A stretch of DNA of 64,000 nt from Bog-159 sp049511415 (GTDB taxonomy: Bacteria > Acidobacteriota > Terriglobia > Bryobacterales > Bryobacteraceae). The notes below the pieces were generated by a model. The model worked only from the letters and a program-made list of their open reading frames with translations. It was not told the DNA's origin and ran no database searches. Below are positions 8,837-18,102 of this stretch, in pieces. The stretch is from assembly GCA_049511415.1 (NCBI GenBank), contig JBEKYC010000034.1, positions 37,310-101,309 on the forward strand, written 5' to 3'. How positions within the stretch are numbered: the first letter of the stretch is position 1; each line of letters begins with the position of its first letter. Both the position numbers and the translations under genes were made by a program.

Positions 8837-10045
8837 CTACAACGCGCGGCGGCGGGGAGCGAAGGAGCGCACTTGCCTGCGGCGCGGAATTTCGATGACC
8901 GGAGCCGGGCTGTGCGCGTCGCGGGCCACATCGGAGGGCACCTGACGGCGCTCCAGGCGGGTGGCCAGGATGCGTTCGATGCGCGCGATTTCCGACCGCT
9001 CGCCGCGCGTGGCGAAGGTCGAAGCTGTTCCGCCGGCGCCCGCGCGTCCCGTACGGCCGACACGGTGGATGAAATCCTCGGGAACTTGCGGCAGATCGTA
9101 GTTCACCACGTGCGCGATGCCTTCCACGTGAATGCCGCGCGCCGCGATGTCGGTGGCCACCAGGACACGATAATAGCCGTCCTGGAAGCCGCGCAGCGCT
9201 TGCGTACGCTGATTCTGGCTGCGGTTGCCGTGGATCGCGGCGGTCTTTACGCCCTCGCCGGAAAGCCGTTTCGCCAGACGATCGGCGCCGTGCTTGGTGC
9301 GGGCGAATACCAGAAACGAACCTTGCTCGTCGCGCAGCATGGCCTGCAGTAGGCCGAGTTTGCGGTCCTGCTCAACTTCGTAAAGGTGCAACTCGATCTT
9401 GTCGACGGGCTTGGTGGTGGACCCGATTTCGACGCGCACGGCGTTACGCACGTGTGTCTCGACTAGGTGCTTGACGGAGCTTTCGATGGTGGCGGAGAAA
9501 AATAGCGTCTGGCGATCCGCGGGGAGCACAGCCAGGATGCGTTTGATGGTGGGCAGGAAGCCCATGTCCAGCATGCGATCGGCTTCGTCCAGCACCAGAA
9601 TGCGGACATTGCCCAGCGCCACCAGCCCGCGGCTGAGAAAATCGTATAGCCGGCCGGGTGTGGCGATGAGAACCTGCGCGCCCTTGCGGATCGATTGCAG
9701 TTGCGGATTCTCGCCCACGCCGCCAATTACCACGGCGGCGCGCACGGCGCTGCCGGCGGCCATCTTGACGAAAGTCTCGTGGATTTGCATGGCAAGTTCG
9801 CGGGTGGGGCTCAAAATGAGAGCCCGCACGCCGCCGCGCGCGGGTTCCTTGGTCAGAATTTCGAGAATGGGCAGGACAAAAGCGAGCGTCTTACCGGTGC
9901 CGGTCTGCGCCGTGGCAACCACGTCACGCCGCGCCAGCGCCGGCTCGATGCTCATAAGTTGGACGGCCGTCGGCTCCGTAAAGCCGTTCTTTGTCAGATT
10001 GCTCTTCAGCAGAGCAGAAAGGGGGAGTTCAGAGAAACTTTTCAT
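8837..10045 (-). CDS. DEAD-box ATP-dependent RNA helicase, RhlE-like
   Basis: 402 residues. It unwinds short RNA duplexes, probably in ribosome assembly or mRNA turnover. Motifs in order: Q motif GFTEPTAVQ (21-29), Walker A AQTGTGKT (46-53), PTREL, DEAD (153-156), SAT in FFSATIE, and the C-terminal HRVGRTGRAG. The basic tail after about residue 345 ends RSFAPRRRAL and is short for RhlE. The gene starts MKSFSELPLS and stands alone. The 5' leader of about 250 bases contains no gene I trust. Confidence 0.93.
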   Translation of the reverse strand: MKSFSELPLSALLKSNLTKNGFTEPTAVQLMSIEPALARRDVVATAQTGTGKTLAFVLPILEILTKEPARGGVRALILSPTRELAMQIHETFVKMAAGSAVRAAVVIGGVGENPQLQSIRKGAQVLIATPGRLYDFLSRGLVALGNVRILVLDEADRMLDMGFLPTIKRILAVLPADRQTLFFSATIESSVKHLVETHVRNAVRVEIGSTTKPVDKIELHLYEVEQDRKLGLLQAMLRDEQGSFLVFARTKHGADRLAKRLSGEGVKTAAIHGNRSQNQRTQALRGFQDGYYRVLVATDIAARGIHVEGIAHVVNYDLPQVPEDFIHRVGRTGRAGAGGTASTFATRGERSEIARIERILATRLERRQVPSDVARDAHSPAPVIEIPRRRQVRSFAPRRRAL

Positions 10046-10341
10046 TTTTAGTTTTTGCGGAGAAGAGCCGACGAGCCGACTACCTAACGGAGGGAGAGGG
10101 GTTGTGGATCAATTTCCAGTAGATCTCAGTATAGCGCACTTGGCGGCGTACTTTTTGGCGCCGTGCCGATGGCGCGGCGGATTCCGTTTTGACGGGTAGT
10201 TTGTGCGTGCCGTCACCCAAGGCCATAAACGAGCTTTGGAACGGATGACCATCCACTTTGCCGGCTTATGACACAAGTCCAACCGCCTCTGGCCGGGCTT
10301 TTTTGCAACCTGGCCGTGAATGAGGCAGGCAACATTCCGGT
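10046..10341. other. Intergenic stretch without a supported gene
   Basis: It separates the helicase start from the DUF4242 remnant. A 48-codon minus-strand frame starts near 10228 (MALGDGTHKLPVKTE) but has no ribosome-binding site and a biased composition, so I do not call it. A T run follows CCGGGC near 10297-10306 without a convincing stem. Confidence 0.5.
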
Positions 10342-10576
10342 TTAACTGCCGGCCGAGGCCGCATGTGTCTCCGCAGTGGTCGGATCAATCAGGCTGGTCA
10401 CTTCGCTGACTCGATCGGCTGGAAAGCCGCCGCGGCCCGCGTGCTCGCGAACAGTTTCTTCGTCCGGCGCGATATAGACGCAGCACGCCGCACGATTTCT
10501 GTGAGATGCTCTGGAATTCTTCGGCTGGCAGACTGCCGACGCCAGGAATATTCCGCTCGATGACAAACTTGGGCAG
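10342..10576 (-). pseudogene. DUF4242 gene with internal deletion and lost start
   Basis: Two frames match the two ends of a small DUF4242 protein (about 90 residues, nickel-binding-type ferredoxin-like fold). The 5' part reads LPKFVIERNIPGVGSLPAEE up to CGVLR. The 3' part, in another frame, reads CVYIAPDEETVREHAGRGGF and ends DPTTAETHAASAGS. The segment that normally joins them, about 20-25 codons holding the QWVxSYVTDDK region, is missing, and the joint lies in a short GCTGCG/TGCG repetition. CTG stands where the start ATG is expected. The gene is therefore dead. Confidence 0.75.
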
Positions 10577-10618
10577 GGCGACGATTGTACATCGCGGGCG
10601 ACTGGGCCGCCAAGCAAG

Positions 10619-11224
10619 TCACTCAGTCCGGTCAGAACCCTCGACGCCGTAAAGTTCGAAGGCTAACTGCACGCCGTTCGTCTCCCATCCGGAATTCGAC
10701 CCAAACGCGCCATCCACAATGGTCGATTGCTGCGAAATCAGCGTGCTATTGGGCGCCGTAATTGCCCAGGAAAAGCCGGTAAATGAGTCATCGCTCAATG
10801 GTCCGTTGTGCAGCACCAGCCAGTAGGTGCCGGGGGGCAGCGCCGAAGGTGTCTCCAGGCGAAGATCATAAACATACCGATAGGGCGCGAGCGGGTTGGG
10901 ACCCAGCCCGAGATAAGTTCCAGCGGCGGCGCTGTTGCCGGCAAAGCCGGGCACCTGGACGCCGGGAATTCCATTTTTGTTGGTGTAGATCCACCAGGAG
11001 ATGGAGCCATTGTAAGAAGACTGGCTCTGCTCGATCGCCCAGAAGCGCAGCGAAGTCAGTCTGGTTGGAGCGGTGACGGTGAAGTCATCCGCCAGGACTC
11101 GGAGGCCATCTTCAAAACCGTTGATGAAGTCCGCCGGCCCGTTGTTATATACATACGAAGCGGCGTCGAGCGGCGCGCAGCACGCGATCACCACTGACGC
11201 CAGGCACAGGGATACTGGCCGCAT
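10619..11224 (-). CDS. Secreted hypothetical protein
   Basis: 201 residues. The signal peptide covers about residues 1-21 (MRPVSLCLASVVIACCAPLDA). The mature part is rich in Tyr, Gly, Asn and Trp, with alternating strands (FINGFEDGLRVLADDFTV, TSLRFWAIEQSQ, LPPGTYWLVLHNGP), and looks like an all-beta jelly-roll. Very similar wording occurs in proteins whose DDF-x-V motif starts a lectin-like fold, but I cannot name the family. The in-frame extension of 39 codons upstream lacks a signal-peptide arrangement, so ATG at 11224 is preferred. It has no PEP-CTERM tail. Confidence 0.6.
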   Translation of the reverse strand: MRPVSLCLASVVIACCAPLDAASYVYNNGPADFINGFEDGLRVLADDFTVTAPTRLTSLRFWAIEQSQSSYNGSISWWIYTNKNGIPGVQVPGFAGNSAAAGTYLGLGPNPLAPYRYVYDLRLETPSALPPGTYWLVLHNGPLSDDSFTGFSWAITAPNSTLISQQSTIVDGAFGSNSGWETNGVQLAFELYGVEGSDRTE

Positions 11225-11285
11225 GCGGCGATTGTAGCAGCCTGCGAGATTGTTTGGCCCGCCCGCACCGCCGGCGGTTGTCTGA

Positions 11286-11762
11286 TTACTGCTTTTCCAA
11301 AACAATGGTAATGTCGAAGCCGCCCTGGGGCGTCTCCACATGATTGCCGATGGTCAGCGTCTGCCCATCCGCGGAGAGCATCCATCGCTCTTTCTGTGAG
11401 ATTGCCATCCCCTGCACTTCGCGCCGGCTTTCAATCAACAGCGCGTCGCCATCCCATCGCGCGCTGCCGTTGAACTCCTGCCCGCGGATGATATTCTTGC
11501 ACGGCGCGCCATCCGTAGTGTAGGCCAGGTCCGTCACGATCTCGCGATCCTGGCCAAACTGAGTCGTCTTGATCTTCAAATGCGTGTCGCGTTGGACGAT
11601 CTTGCGCGCCATCCTCTCCGGCTGCGGCAGCGGAGCGAAATTACTCTTTTGCGGGTTCATCTTCCATTCGCCGCTGAAGTTCGGTTCGGCGCATACCTGG
11701 TTGACCGCACCCCAAAGCAGGGCCAGCGGCAATGCCCGGAGAGCGAGTGTTTTGATCTGCAT
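11286..11762 (-). CDS. Secreted lipocalin-like protein
   Basis: 158 residues. A signal peptide occupies about residues 1-25 (LALRALPLALLWGAVNQVCA). The mature part begins NFSGEWKMNPQKSNFAPLP, a pattern frequent in exported acidobacterial proteins of a small beta-barrel type. The repeated strand pairs (DTHLKIKTTQFG, ESRREVQGM, RWMLSADGQTLTIG) agree with a lipocalin-like barrel. AAGGAG lies 10 bases before the ATG. It is 38 bases downstream of the J-domain gene and probably shares its transcript. No ligand can be inferred. Confidence 0.65.
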   Translation of the reverse strand: MQIKTLALRALPLALLWGAVNQVCAEPNFSGEWKMNPQKSNFAPLPQPERMARKIVQRDTHLKIKTTQFGQDREIVTDLAYTTDGAPCKNIIRGQEFNGSARWDGDALLIESRREVQGMAISQKERWMLSADGQTLTIGNHVETPQGGFDITIVLEKQ

Positions 11763-11800
11763 TCTGATGCTCCTTAAAACTGATTCTTCATCCAATACAT

Positions 11801-12916
11801 TCAGCGGGCGCCCAACACAATATTGCCCGCGGGCCGGGAGTCGCCGTCCGCCGCGCTTACGTCCAGGCACTGTCCGGAGATGACGCGGCCGGCGGTGACG
11901 TCGAGGCACTGAAACGGCCCGTTTTTTCCGAGTTCTTGCCGCCCGGCCTGAAAACGGACGTGCTGCCGATCCCAATTCTCCCCCGTCTCCGCCAGAAGAT
12001 TGTACAGCCCCGGAGCGATATGCCGGATGCAGGCCTTGTTTTTCGCCTGAATGTAGACCACTCTTACCGGCGCTGCCGTGTCCGCCGTAACTAGCGTGGC
12101 CACGGCATCCTGGTTGGCCTGATTGGAAATCCACAACTGGCTTCCGCCCGACATCGGCGACCGCAGCAATTCGGTTCCGTTCAGCGGCGTCCCCGGCGCA
12201 ACCGCTCGCGCCTGTTCACCCGGCGCCGCATCGTGACTTGGGGCGGGGCCGTTCGCCGCCGGCGCGGATCGCTCGGACGGTTGCTCTCCGATCTTCGGGA
12301 TCGACTTCCAGAGGTCCGCAACTTCGCCGCGCGCCCAGTGCGAGAGCTCTGCCGCCGCGGCTTGCCGGTCGCCCCTCGGACTGACAAAATCCGAGGGCGA
12401 CAGGATCGCAGGTCTGGTCTGGCCGTTCTGTGTAATCACGGACTCCAGCGTGGGCACTCGCAGCTTGCTGAACAGCAGGCCGCCGACGGCCAGCGGCGCC
12501 AGAACCAAGCACAGCCAAGCAACCTTGATCGGCCAACGATAAAACAGATTCCACGCTAACCGGGCGCCGCCGCGGGCGCGCGGACGGCCGTTGCCGGCTG
12601 GTCCGGGTTCGGTCGGCTTCGGCCGAGGCGCGGGCGGGGACTCCTCCTGGCGCGCTTCAAAAAGATGCGCATTCTTCAGCGCCAGGTAAGCATCGTTGAT
12701 GCTCTGCAGGTGCTGCTGGGCTCTGCGCTGCAATTCCGGATCGGACTGAAATCGATCCGGGTGCCAAACCCGTACCAGGTCTCTGTAAGCCTGCCGGATC
12801 ACCTCCCATGTAGCATCCGGATCTACACCTAATACGCGACAGTAATCGGCACGAGACATCTTGGCGCCGAGTGGATTGGTCCGGGTATAAGGTGGCTCGT
12901 ATGCAGTCGATGACAT
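11801..12916 (-). CDS. Membrane-anchored J-domain protein
   Basis: 371 residues. The J domain covers about residues 22-85: DYCRVLGVDPDATWEVIRQA, then the HPD tripeptide (52-54) that stimulates the ATPase of DnaK. A Pro-rich linker leads to one transmembrane helix at about residues 129-150 (VAWLCLVLAPLAVGGLLF). The remaining 220 residues are then extracytoplasmic, ending in a small domain with Cys pairs (KACIRHIAPGLYN, FQCLDV, GQCLDV). There is no G/F or zinc-finger domain, so it is not DnaJ itself. It should recruit DnaK to the inner face of the membrane. AGGTGGAAG precedes the ATG. Confidence 0.8.
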   Translation of the reverse strand: MSSTAYEPPYTRTNPLGAKMSRADYCRVLGVDPDATWEVIRQAYRDLVRVWHPDRFQSDPELQRRAQQHLQSINDAYLALKNAHLFEARQEESPPAPRPKPTEPGPAGNGRPRARGGARLAWNLFYRWPIKVAWLCLVLAPLAVGGLLFSKLRVPTLESVITQNGQTRPAILSPSDFVSPRGDRQAAAAELSHWARGEVADLWKSIPKIGEQPSERSAPAANGPAPSHDAAPGEQARAVAPGTPLNGTELLRSPMSGGSQLWISNQANQDAVATLVTADTAAPVRVVYIQAKNKACIRHIAPGLYNLLAETGENWDRQHVRFQAGRQELGKNGPFQCLDVTAGRVISGQCLDVSAADGDSRPAGNIVLGAR

Positions 12917-13119
12917 GAAACTTCCACCGCGGGCAGCCTTCGGCCCGATTTCACGTTAACAGTCTGGCATGAATCTACGACGAAGTAAGTGTTATCCGAG
13001 GATAGCAACGGGCGGTAACGCTTAGAACGATTACCCGGCGTTGAGTGTCAGCGGCGCCACTACCTGCGAATACTGCAACTTGGCGGCAGCGGGAAGCGAT
13101 AACGGGGTAGCATTTTAGG

Positions 13120-13842
13120 GTGACCTTGCGAAAACGGATCGTCCCAGCCCTGCTTCTCGCCATTACTGCCGCCCCCCAGAACCGTCCGGGGATTTTCCGC
13201 ATCCAGCCTGTGCGGCCTGTTGCCGAGCTGCGCGCCGAAGCGCTGGCCGCACGGCCGCCTGCTGAATCGGGTTCGTTTCGTCCGTCCGATCTGGTTGACG
13301 TGGCGGTGCTGGATGCCCGCATCAAGCTCGATATCCGCTACGCCACTGCGGACAATTTCCTGAGCACACCGGTGTACACCGCGCCGCGCGCCTTTCTGCA
13401 GCGGCCCGCGGCCGAAGCGATGCTGCGCGCGCATCGCGAGCTGATGAAGCAGGGCTACGGCCTGCTGATCTTCGACGCTTACCGGCCTTGGTATGTCACC
13501 AAAATCTTTTGGGACGCCACGCCGCCGGACAAGCATGAATTTGTCGCCGACCCGGCGGATGGATCGCGCCATAACCGCGGATGCGCGGTGGACCTCTCCC
13601 TGTACGATCTGAAGACCGGGCGGGAAATCGAGATGACCGGCGGCTACGACGAAATGTCCCCGCGGTCGTATCCGGATTACGCGGGCGGCACCCAGGAGCA
13701 GCGCACCCACCGGCAAGTGTTGCGCCGCGCGATGGAGCAGCAGGGATTCACCGTGTATCCATCCGAATGGTGGCACTACGACTACCGGGATTGGAAGGCT
13801 TACGCGATCGGGAATATTCCGTTCGAACAGATCGGCCGTTGA
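13120..13842 (+). CDS. VanX-family D-alanyl-D-alanine dipeptidase
   Basis: 240 residues. Zinc dipeptidase of peptidase family M15D that hydrolyses D-Ala-D-Ala. The zinc ligands are visible: H151 and D158 in SRHNRGCAVD, and H219 in SEWWHYDY with the catalytic base E216. R122 in DAYRPW matches the residue that stabilises the transition state. The start is GTG at 13120 with a hydrophobic signal-like N-terminus (IVPALLLAITAAP), so it is probably exported, as expected for peptidoglycan recycling rather than vancomycin resistance. No vanH, vanA or vanRS gene is near. Confidence 0.88.
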   Translation: MTLRKRIVPALLLAITAAPQNRPGIFRIQPVRPVAELRAEALAARPPAESGSFRPSDLVDVAVLDARIKLDIRYATADNFLSTPVYTAPRAFLQRPAAEAMLRAHRELMKQGYGLLIFDAYRPWYVTKIFWDATPPDKHEFVADPADGSRHNRGCAVDLSLYDLKTGREIEMTGGYDEMSPRSYPDYAGGTQEQRTHRQVLRRAMEQQGFTVYPSEWWHYDYRDWKAYAIGNIPFEQIGR

Positions 13843-14197
13843 GGCTGCGCAGGCTTCAGTGCAAGCGCTCAAACCCAGCTCGCGGAATTGCTTCTCATGT
13901 CCGTGACCTGAGCCGCGGGAGGCAGACGGCCCGAACTGAACGTAATGTCTCCGACGAGAATATCCCGGCGCGCACTCAGGCAACGGCGGCGCAAGCCATG
14001 CCCAATAGGAACGGCGCCGCTCATGAGCCATGCCAGCCGGCTGCAGCCCTGAAATGCCGTTACTCGTCCGGCAAGGTCAGGGCGATCATGGATTATTTTG
14101 GCCCGCCGGCCGCCCTGGGTAAACATTTGGCGACGGCGCGAAGAAACCGGTTCCTGGCGGTGGTGCGAGCGACGCCACCCGCGGAGGGGCTGCCGGG
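13843..14197. other. Intergenic stretch without a supported gene
   Basis: Short open frames exist on both strands but none has a ribosome-binding site, a recognisable domain or a length above background for this base composition. I see nothing else in it. Confidence 0.5.
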
Positions 14198-14419
14198 TCA
14201 CTTGCCGGCGGGCAGAGCGTCGCGGATTGATCCGAGCGCCGGAACCGAGCCTGACTTCGTCGGATGAATCCGGCTCGCCACTTGCTCGCGAGCCGGCGCT
14301 GCCGCGTGCGCAGGCGGACCTGCCGCCTTGTGTTTGGTGTAAAAGAATAGAACCGTGACGGCCAGGGCCTTAAGGCCTCCGAGGCCGAGTAACCATCGAA
14401 AACGGCGCCAGACAAGCAT
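14198..14419 (-). CDS. Small single-pass membrane protein
   Basis: 73 residues. A basic N-terminus (MLVWRRFRW) precedes one hydrophobic helix at about residues 10-27 (LLGLGGLKALAVTVLFFY), and the rest is Pro/Ala-rich and basic. GAGGA lies 8 bases before the ATG, which is the main reason to prefer this start over one 47 codons upstream. No family is recognised. It sits alone between gene-poor stretches, so it could also be a remnant. Confidence 0.4.
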   Translation of the reverse strand: MLVWRRFRWLLGLGGLKALAVTVLFFYTKHKAAGPPAHAAAPAREQVASRIHPTKSGSVPALGSIRDALPAGK

Positions 14420-15097
14420 ATTGTATTCCTCGCTTCCCTGCTGTTGAGTGATCCGTGCCCGGCAAACATTACGCAAGAATCTTCCGCTCACTGGCAAAAA
14501 TGTGCCTGTTCGGGCATTCCAAAACAAAAAACTGAAGTTGGGGATGTAACAGGTTCGCATACTCCTTCAACAACAGCCAAGGGTTTCCGTCCGAAACTCA
14601 GCATCATACGGAGCAGGGAAAAATGTCTGACATCGAAAGACACCAATGAGTGGGCCGGCGCCGCACCGGTTCCAGCAGGGGCCGATCAGTACGGCGTTGC
14701 AACTTGGTTGGCGTCCGTGGCTGGTGGACTTCCAGCGACGGCCTGTGGCTCCGGAGGTAAACAATAACTGCGGATGCGGGTCTCCACTGCCGGCGTTGGG
14801 AGCGGGATCGAGAACATTCCGTTTCTGGGAATTGCAAACCCGGCGCAGGCCACCCGACTGGCCCCGCCAACGCCTTAGTCCAATCGGCGGCCCACGACTT
14901 TCAGGATCGAGTGGGTGCGCGCTCCGGGGTTCCCGATATTCCCGAAGCCGCCTAAGCCGTCAGACCCGCCCATTTTGACTATCGAACCGTTTTGGCCGCC
15001 GCCGACTTTCCTGCAACCGTGCGGAGTCGGCCCGAGACTATAGTCAAAAGGAATTGGTGCTGAATCGGCAAGAGCCAGAAACTCGGGCGGCCAACGT
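14420..15097. other. Gene-poor stretch, possibly decayed coding DNA
   Basis: No frame has a start, ribosome-binding site and recognisable domain together. Short protein-like stretches appear in different plus-strand frames between 14640 and 14990 (for example IENIPFLGIANPAQATRLAP), broken by stops. This suggests an old degraded gene, but I cannot assign a family. The 3' end carries a nested inverted repeat, listed separately. Confidence 0.4.
14973..15049. repeat. Nested inverted repeat 3' of the permease gene
   Basis: The outer arms TTTTGACTAT (14973-14982) and ATAGTCAAAA (15040-15049) are perfect 10-bp complements. The inner arms GCCGACT (15001-15007) and AGTCGGC (15025-15031) are perfect 7-bp complements. 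The right outer arm also overlaps a 10-bp palindrome GACTATAGTC (15036-15045). It ends 48 bases beyond the permease stop. It could be a structured 3' end or the ends of a small mobile element; there is no T run for a classic terminator. Confidence 0.6.
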
Positions 15098-17746
15098 CTA
15101 CTCCACCCGCAGCGCCACCATCGGATCGATCCGCGACGCGCGGCGCGCCGGCAAGTAACCCGCCAGCCCGGCGACGCACACCATGACCAAAGCCGCGGCC
15201 AGGAACGTGTACGGATCCCCGTAAGTCACGCCGAACAGCAGTCCGCTGATGGCGTGCGCCGCGATCACCGCCGCCACCGTGCCGATCGCCAGCCCGATCC
15301 CCGCCCGCCCCAGTGTCTCCATCACGATCTGCCGCTGTACCCGCGCTCCCTGTGCCCCCAGCGCCATGCGTATGCCGATCTCCTGCGTGCGCCGCGTCAC
15401 CGAATATGAAACCACCCCGTAGATTCCCAATGACACCAGCATCAGCGCGAACGCCGCGAAGCCGGTCAGCAGCAGCACGATGAAGCGCCGCGGCGAAATC
15501 GCGTGGTCCACCAGCCTTGCCAGCGGCCGCATACTCGCCTTGGGCAAAGTCGGGATCAGCGGACGCAGCGCCGCCTCCACGCGTTCGGAAAGCACCGGCA
15601 GCGGCAGCGTGGAGCGCACCACCACGTCCACCGATCCCCAGTCCTGGCATTGCCGGATCGGCATGTACATTTCGGAGCCCGAACTCTCCTCCAGCGCCAC
15701 ATGGCGCACGTCGCCGACCACTCCCACCACCTGCCGGTCCTCCTTTACGCAATCGCCGACAATGGCCTTGCCGATGGGATCCTGCCCGGGCCACAGCCGC
15801 CGCGCCAGCGTCTCGTTGATCATCATCACGGGCGTCGCGCCAGTTATCGTATCGCGCTCGGTAAAATCGCGGCCCTTTTTCAACGTCATGCCCATGGCCT
15901 TCACATAGCCGTCGCTGACCACGCGCACGAATGCGCTGGGATAGTCACCGTCTTTGTAAGTCTGGCCCTTGGCTCCCGCGCCCCAGGCGCGGTTGTGACC
16001 CAGGGGCAGAACGTCCGTCAGACCGGCCGCCTGCACACCGGGGATCTCTCGCACGCGCCGTAGCAATTCGTCATAGTAGGCGTTCTGTTGTGCTTGGTTC
16101 TTATATTCCGGCCCCGGATCCACGCGCCACGCCGCGGCGTTCTCCGGCCGGAATCCGGGATCCACTTCCAGCACGCGCACCAGGCTCCGCATCAGCAGTC
16201 CCGCGCCCACCAGCAGCACGCACGCGAAGGCGATCTCGGAAACCACCAGCGCCGCCCGCGCCCACATGTGTCCTTTACCGGCCGCTCCCCGCTGCCCCAG
16301 CGATGCGCTCAGCGAAACCGCGGTCGTCTGCAGCGCCGGCGCGATGCCCAGCACCAGGCCGGTCGCCAAAGCCGCAAGCACGGTGAAGCCCAGCACCATG
16401 CCGTTGACCTGCACGCTGCTCAACAACGGAATGTTGAGCGCATCCAGATGCGCCACCGCGCGCGTGGCGCCAACAGCCAGCATCAGTCCCAAAATCGCCC
16501 CGGCCCCCGTCAGCACCAGGCTCTCGGTCAGCAGTTGACGGATCAGCCGGCCGCGGCCCGCGCCCAGCGCCATGCGAATCGCCACTTCCTTCTGCCGCGC
16601 GGCCGCCCGCGCCAGCAGCAGATTGGAAAGGTTTGCGCACACGATCAACATCACCACTCCTACCGCGCCGGCCAGCACCGCCAGCGCCGGCCGCGTCCGC
16701 CCGCTCACATGCTCCGGCAGAAAAGTCAGTTTCGGATCGAGCCCGTTACTGCGTGGATTCTCGCGCGTGATCTGGGCGCCCAGCACATCCGCTTCCGCCT
16801 GGGCCGGGCCCATCCGGGCCCCCGGTTTCAGACGTCCCAAAACCGCCAGCGTATTGCCCCACTGGTCCGTTTCCTTCGTCAGAGGGAATGGCGAAAACAG
16901 ATCGATATGCGTGCCCGGCGCAAAAATCGCCGCGAAATCAAAAGACGCTGGCAGCACTCCGGCCACCGTGCTGTCCGCATCGTCCAGCCGGATCGTTTTG
17001 CCCACAATCTCCGGGTCGGAACCAAAGCGCCGCTCCCACAGTCCGTGACTCAGCATCACCACGTGCGGCCCGTTCCACTTGCATTCATCCGCCGTGAATT
17101 GTCGCCCCAACTGCGGCTGGATGCCCAGCATCGGGAAGAAGTTCTGCGAAACCGGCACCGTGCTCAGCCGCTCCGGCTCGCCGTTGCCGGTCAGCTTGCT
17201 GTCGCCCACGCCATAGAAAGCGAAGTATCCCGCCACGTCCGCGAACGACGTGTTGCGCTGCCGGAAATCCAGAAACCGGCCCACCTGCAAAGTCGCGCCC
17301 GACAGATCGCCGTCCATCTTCGTCCGGTTCGCGATCCACACCAGCCTGCCCGGATCCTTGAACGGCAGCGGCTTCATCAGCAGCGCATCCAGCACGCTGA
17401 AAACGGTGGAACTGGCGCCGATCCCCAGCGCGATAATCAGAATCGCAAACGCGGCGAATCCGCGGTCCTTCTTGAGCGTGCGCATCGTGTAGCGCAGGTC
17501 CTGCATCAACCGATCCATCATCGGCAGTCCGCGCGCATCCCGCTGTTCTTCTTTGGTCTGTTCTATCCCGCCCAATGCCATCACCGCTTTCCGCCGCGCT
17601 TCGTGCGCCGGCATTCCTTGTTTTACGTATTCCGCGACGGCTAGCTCCAGGTGCGCCGCCAGTTCCGCGTCCAGATCCTCATCCAGCTCTTTCTTGCGTA
17701 GCGCAAAGCGGACCTTTTCCAGCGCCTCGCGCCAGCGGTCCATCAT
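15098..17746 (-). CDS. Orphan MacB/FtsX-type ABC permease (ADOP type)
   Basis: 882 residues. An N-terminal cytoplasmic prefix (about residues 1-75; RKKELDEDLDAELAAHLEL) precedes two repeats of the MacB periplasmic core plus FtsX permease. The first repeat starts at the helix GFAAFAILIIALGIGASSTV, and the second half ends in the helices of ALMLVSLGIYGVVSYSVTRR and the tail PARRASRIDPMVALRVE. This duplicated layout without a nucleotide-binding subunit is known from Acidobacteria (acidobacterial duplicated orphan permease). Its function is not established; related MacB proteins move peptides or drugs across the periplasm. The ATG overlaps the PadR stop by 4 bases, so the pair is translated together. 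Confidence 0.9.
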   Translation of the reverse strand: MMDRWREALEKVRFALRKKELDEDLDAELAAHLELAVAEYVKQGMPAHEARRKAVMALGGIEQTKEEQRDARGLPMMDRLMQDLRYTMRTLKKDRGFAAFAILIIALGIGASSTVFSVLDALLMKPLPFKDPGRLVWIANRTKMDGDLSGATLQVGRFLDFRQRNTSFADVAGYFAFYGVGDSKLTGNGEPERLSTVPVSQNFFPMLGIQPQLGRQFTADECKWNGPHVVMLSHGLWERRFGSDPEIVGKTIRLDDADSTVAGVLPASFDFAAIFAPGTHIDLFSPFPLTKETDQWGNTLAVLGRLKPGARMGPAQAEADVLGAQITRENPRSNGLDPKLTFLPEHVSGRTRPALAVLAGAVGVVMLIVCANLSNLLLARAAARQKEVAIRMALGAGRGRLIRQLLTESLVLTGAGAILGLMLAVGATRAVAHLDALNIPLLSSVQVNGMVLGFTVLAALATGLVLGIAPALQTTAVSLSASLGQRGAAGKGHMWARAALVVSEIAFACVLLVGAGLLMRSLVRVLEVDPGFRPENAAAWRVDPGPEYKNQAQQNAYYDELLRRVREIPGVQAAGLTDVLPLGHNRAWGAGAKGQTYKDGDYPSAFVRVVSDGYVKAMGMTLKKGRDFTERDTITGATPVMMINETLARRLWPGQDPIGKAIVGDCVKEDRQVVGVVGDVRHVALEESSGSEMYMPIRQCQDWGSVDVVVRSTLPLPVLSERVEAALRPLIPTLPKASMRPLARLVDHAISPRRFIVLLLTGFAAFALMLVSLGIYGVVSYSVTRRTQEIGIRMALGAQGARVQRQIVMETLGRAGIGLAIGTVAAVIAAHAISGLLFGVTYGDPYTFLAAALVMVCVAGLAGYLPARRASRIDPMVALRVE

Positions 17747-18102
17747 GTCTGCTCGCCGACCGGCAGCGCCAGCACGCGTCCGATTACCGCGGCCAATTTC
17801 TCCCATTGCTGCACGTGGCTGGCCAACTGATGGCGTCCGTTGCGGGTAATGGCGTAGAATTTGGCCTTGCGATGGTTGTCCGAAGTGCCCCACTCGGCCG
17901 CAATCCAGCCGCGCTGCTGCAGCCGCACCAGCGCCGCATAAATCGTGCCTTGGTTGAGCAGGATCTGATCCCCGCTCACCTGCTCGATGCGCCGCGCGAT
18001 GCCGTAGCCGTGCAGCGGACCCATGCCCGCCAGGGTCTGCAGGACCATCAGGTCCAGAGTCCCTTGCAGCAACTCGAGTCTGTCTGAGTTTGTCTGGCTC
18101 AC
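17743..18102 (-). CDS. PadR-family transcriptional regulator
   Basis: 119 residues, normal for the short PadR class. The winged-helix core is clear: LELLQGTLDLMVLQTLA, then HGYGIARRI, LLNQGTIYAALVRLQQRGWI and the wing (FYAITRNGRHQL). PadR proteins usually repress the efflux or permease gene beside them, and here the permease gene follows with a 4-base overlap. The start is GTG at 18102, which in turn overlaps the stop of the upstream TIGR03437-like gene by 4 bases. The ligand is unknown. Confidence 0.92.
   Translation of the reverse strand: MSQTNSDRLELLQGTLDLMVLQTLAGMGPLHGYGIARRIEQVSGDQILLNQGTIYAALVRLQQRGWIAAEWGTSDNHRKAKFYAITRNGRHQLASHVQQWEKLAAVIGRVLALPVGEQT

Noticed and set aside
13120..13842. 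Vancomycin-resistance function for the VanX-like gene
   Set aside because: No vanH, vanA/B or vanRS genes nearby and an exported-like N-terminus; a role in wall recycling is more likely.
14640..14990. TonB-dependent-receptor remnant
   Set aside because: Protein-like fragments exist but I could not match any of them to a receptor motif, so I left the stretch unassigned.
16088..17644. 518-codon plus-strand frame rich in Arg, His and Gln
   Set aside because: Antisense of the orphan permease; no domain, and the permease frame has full family similarity.
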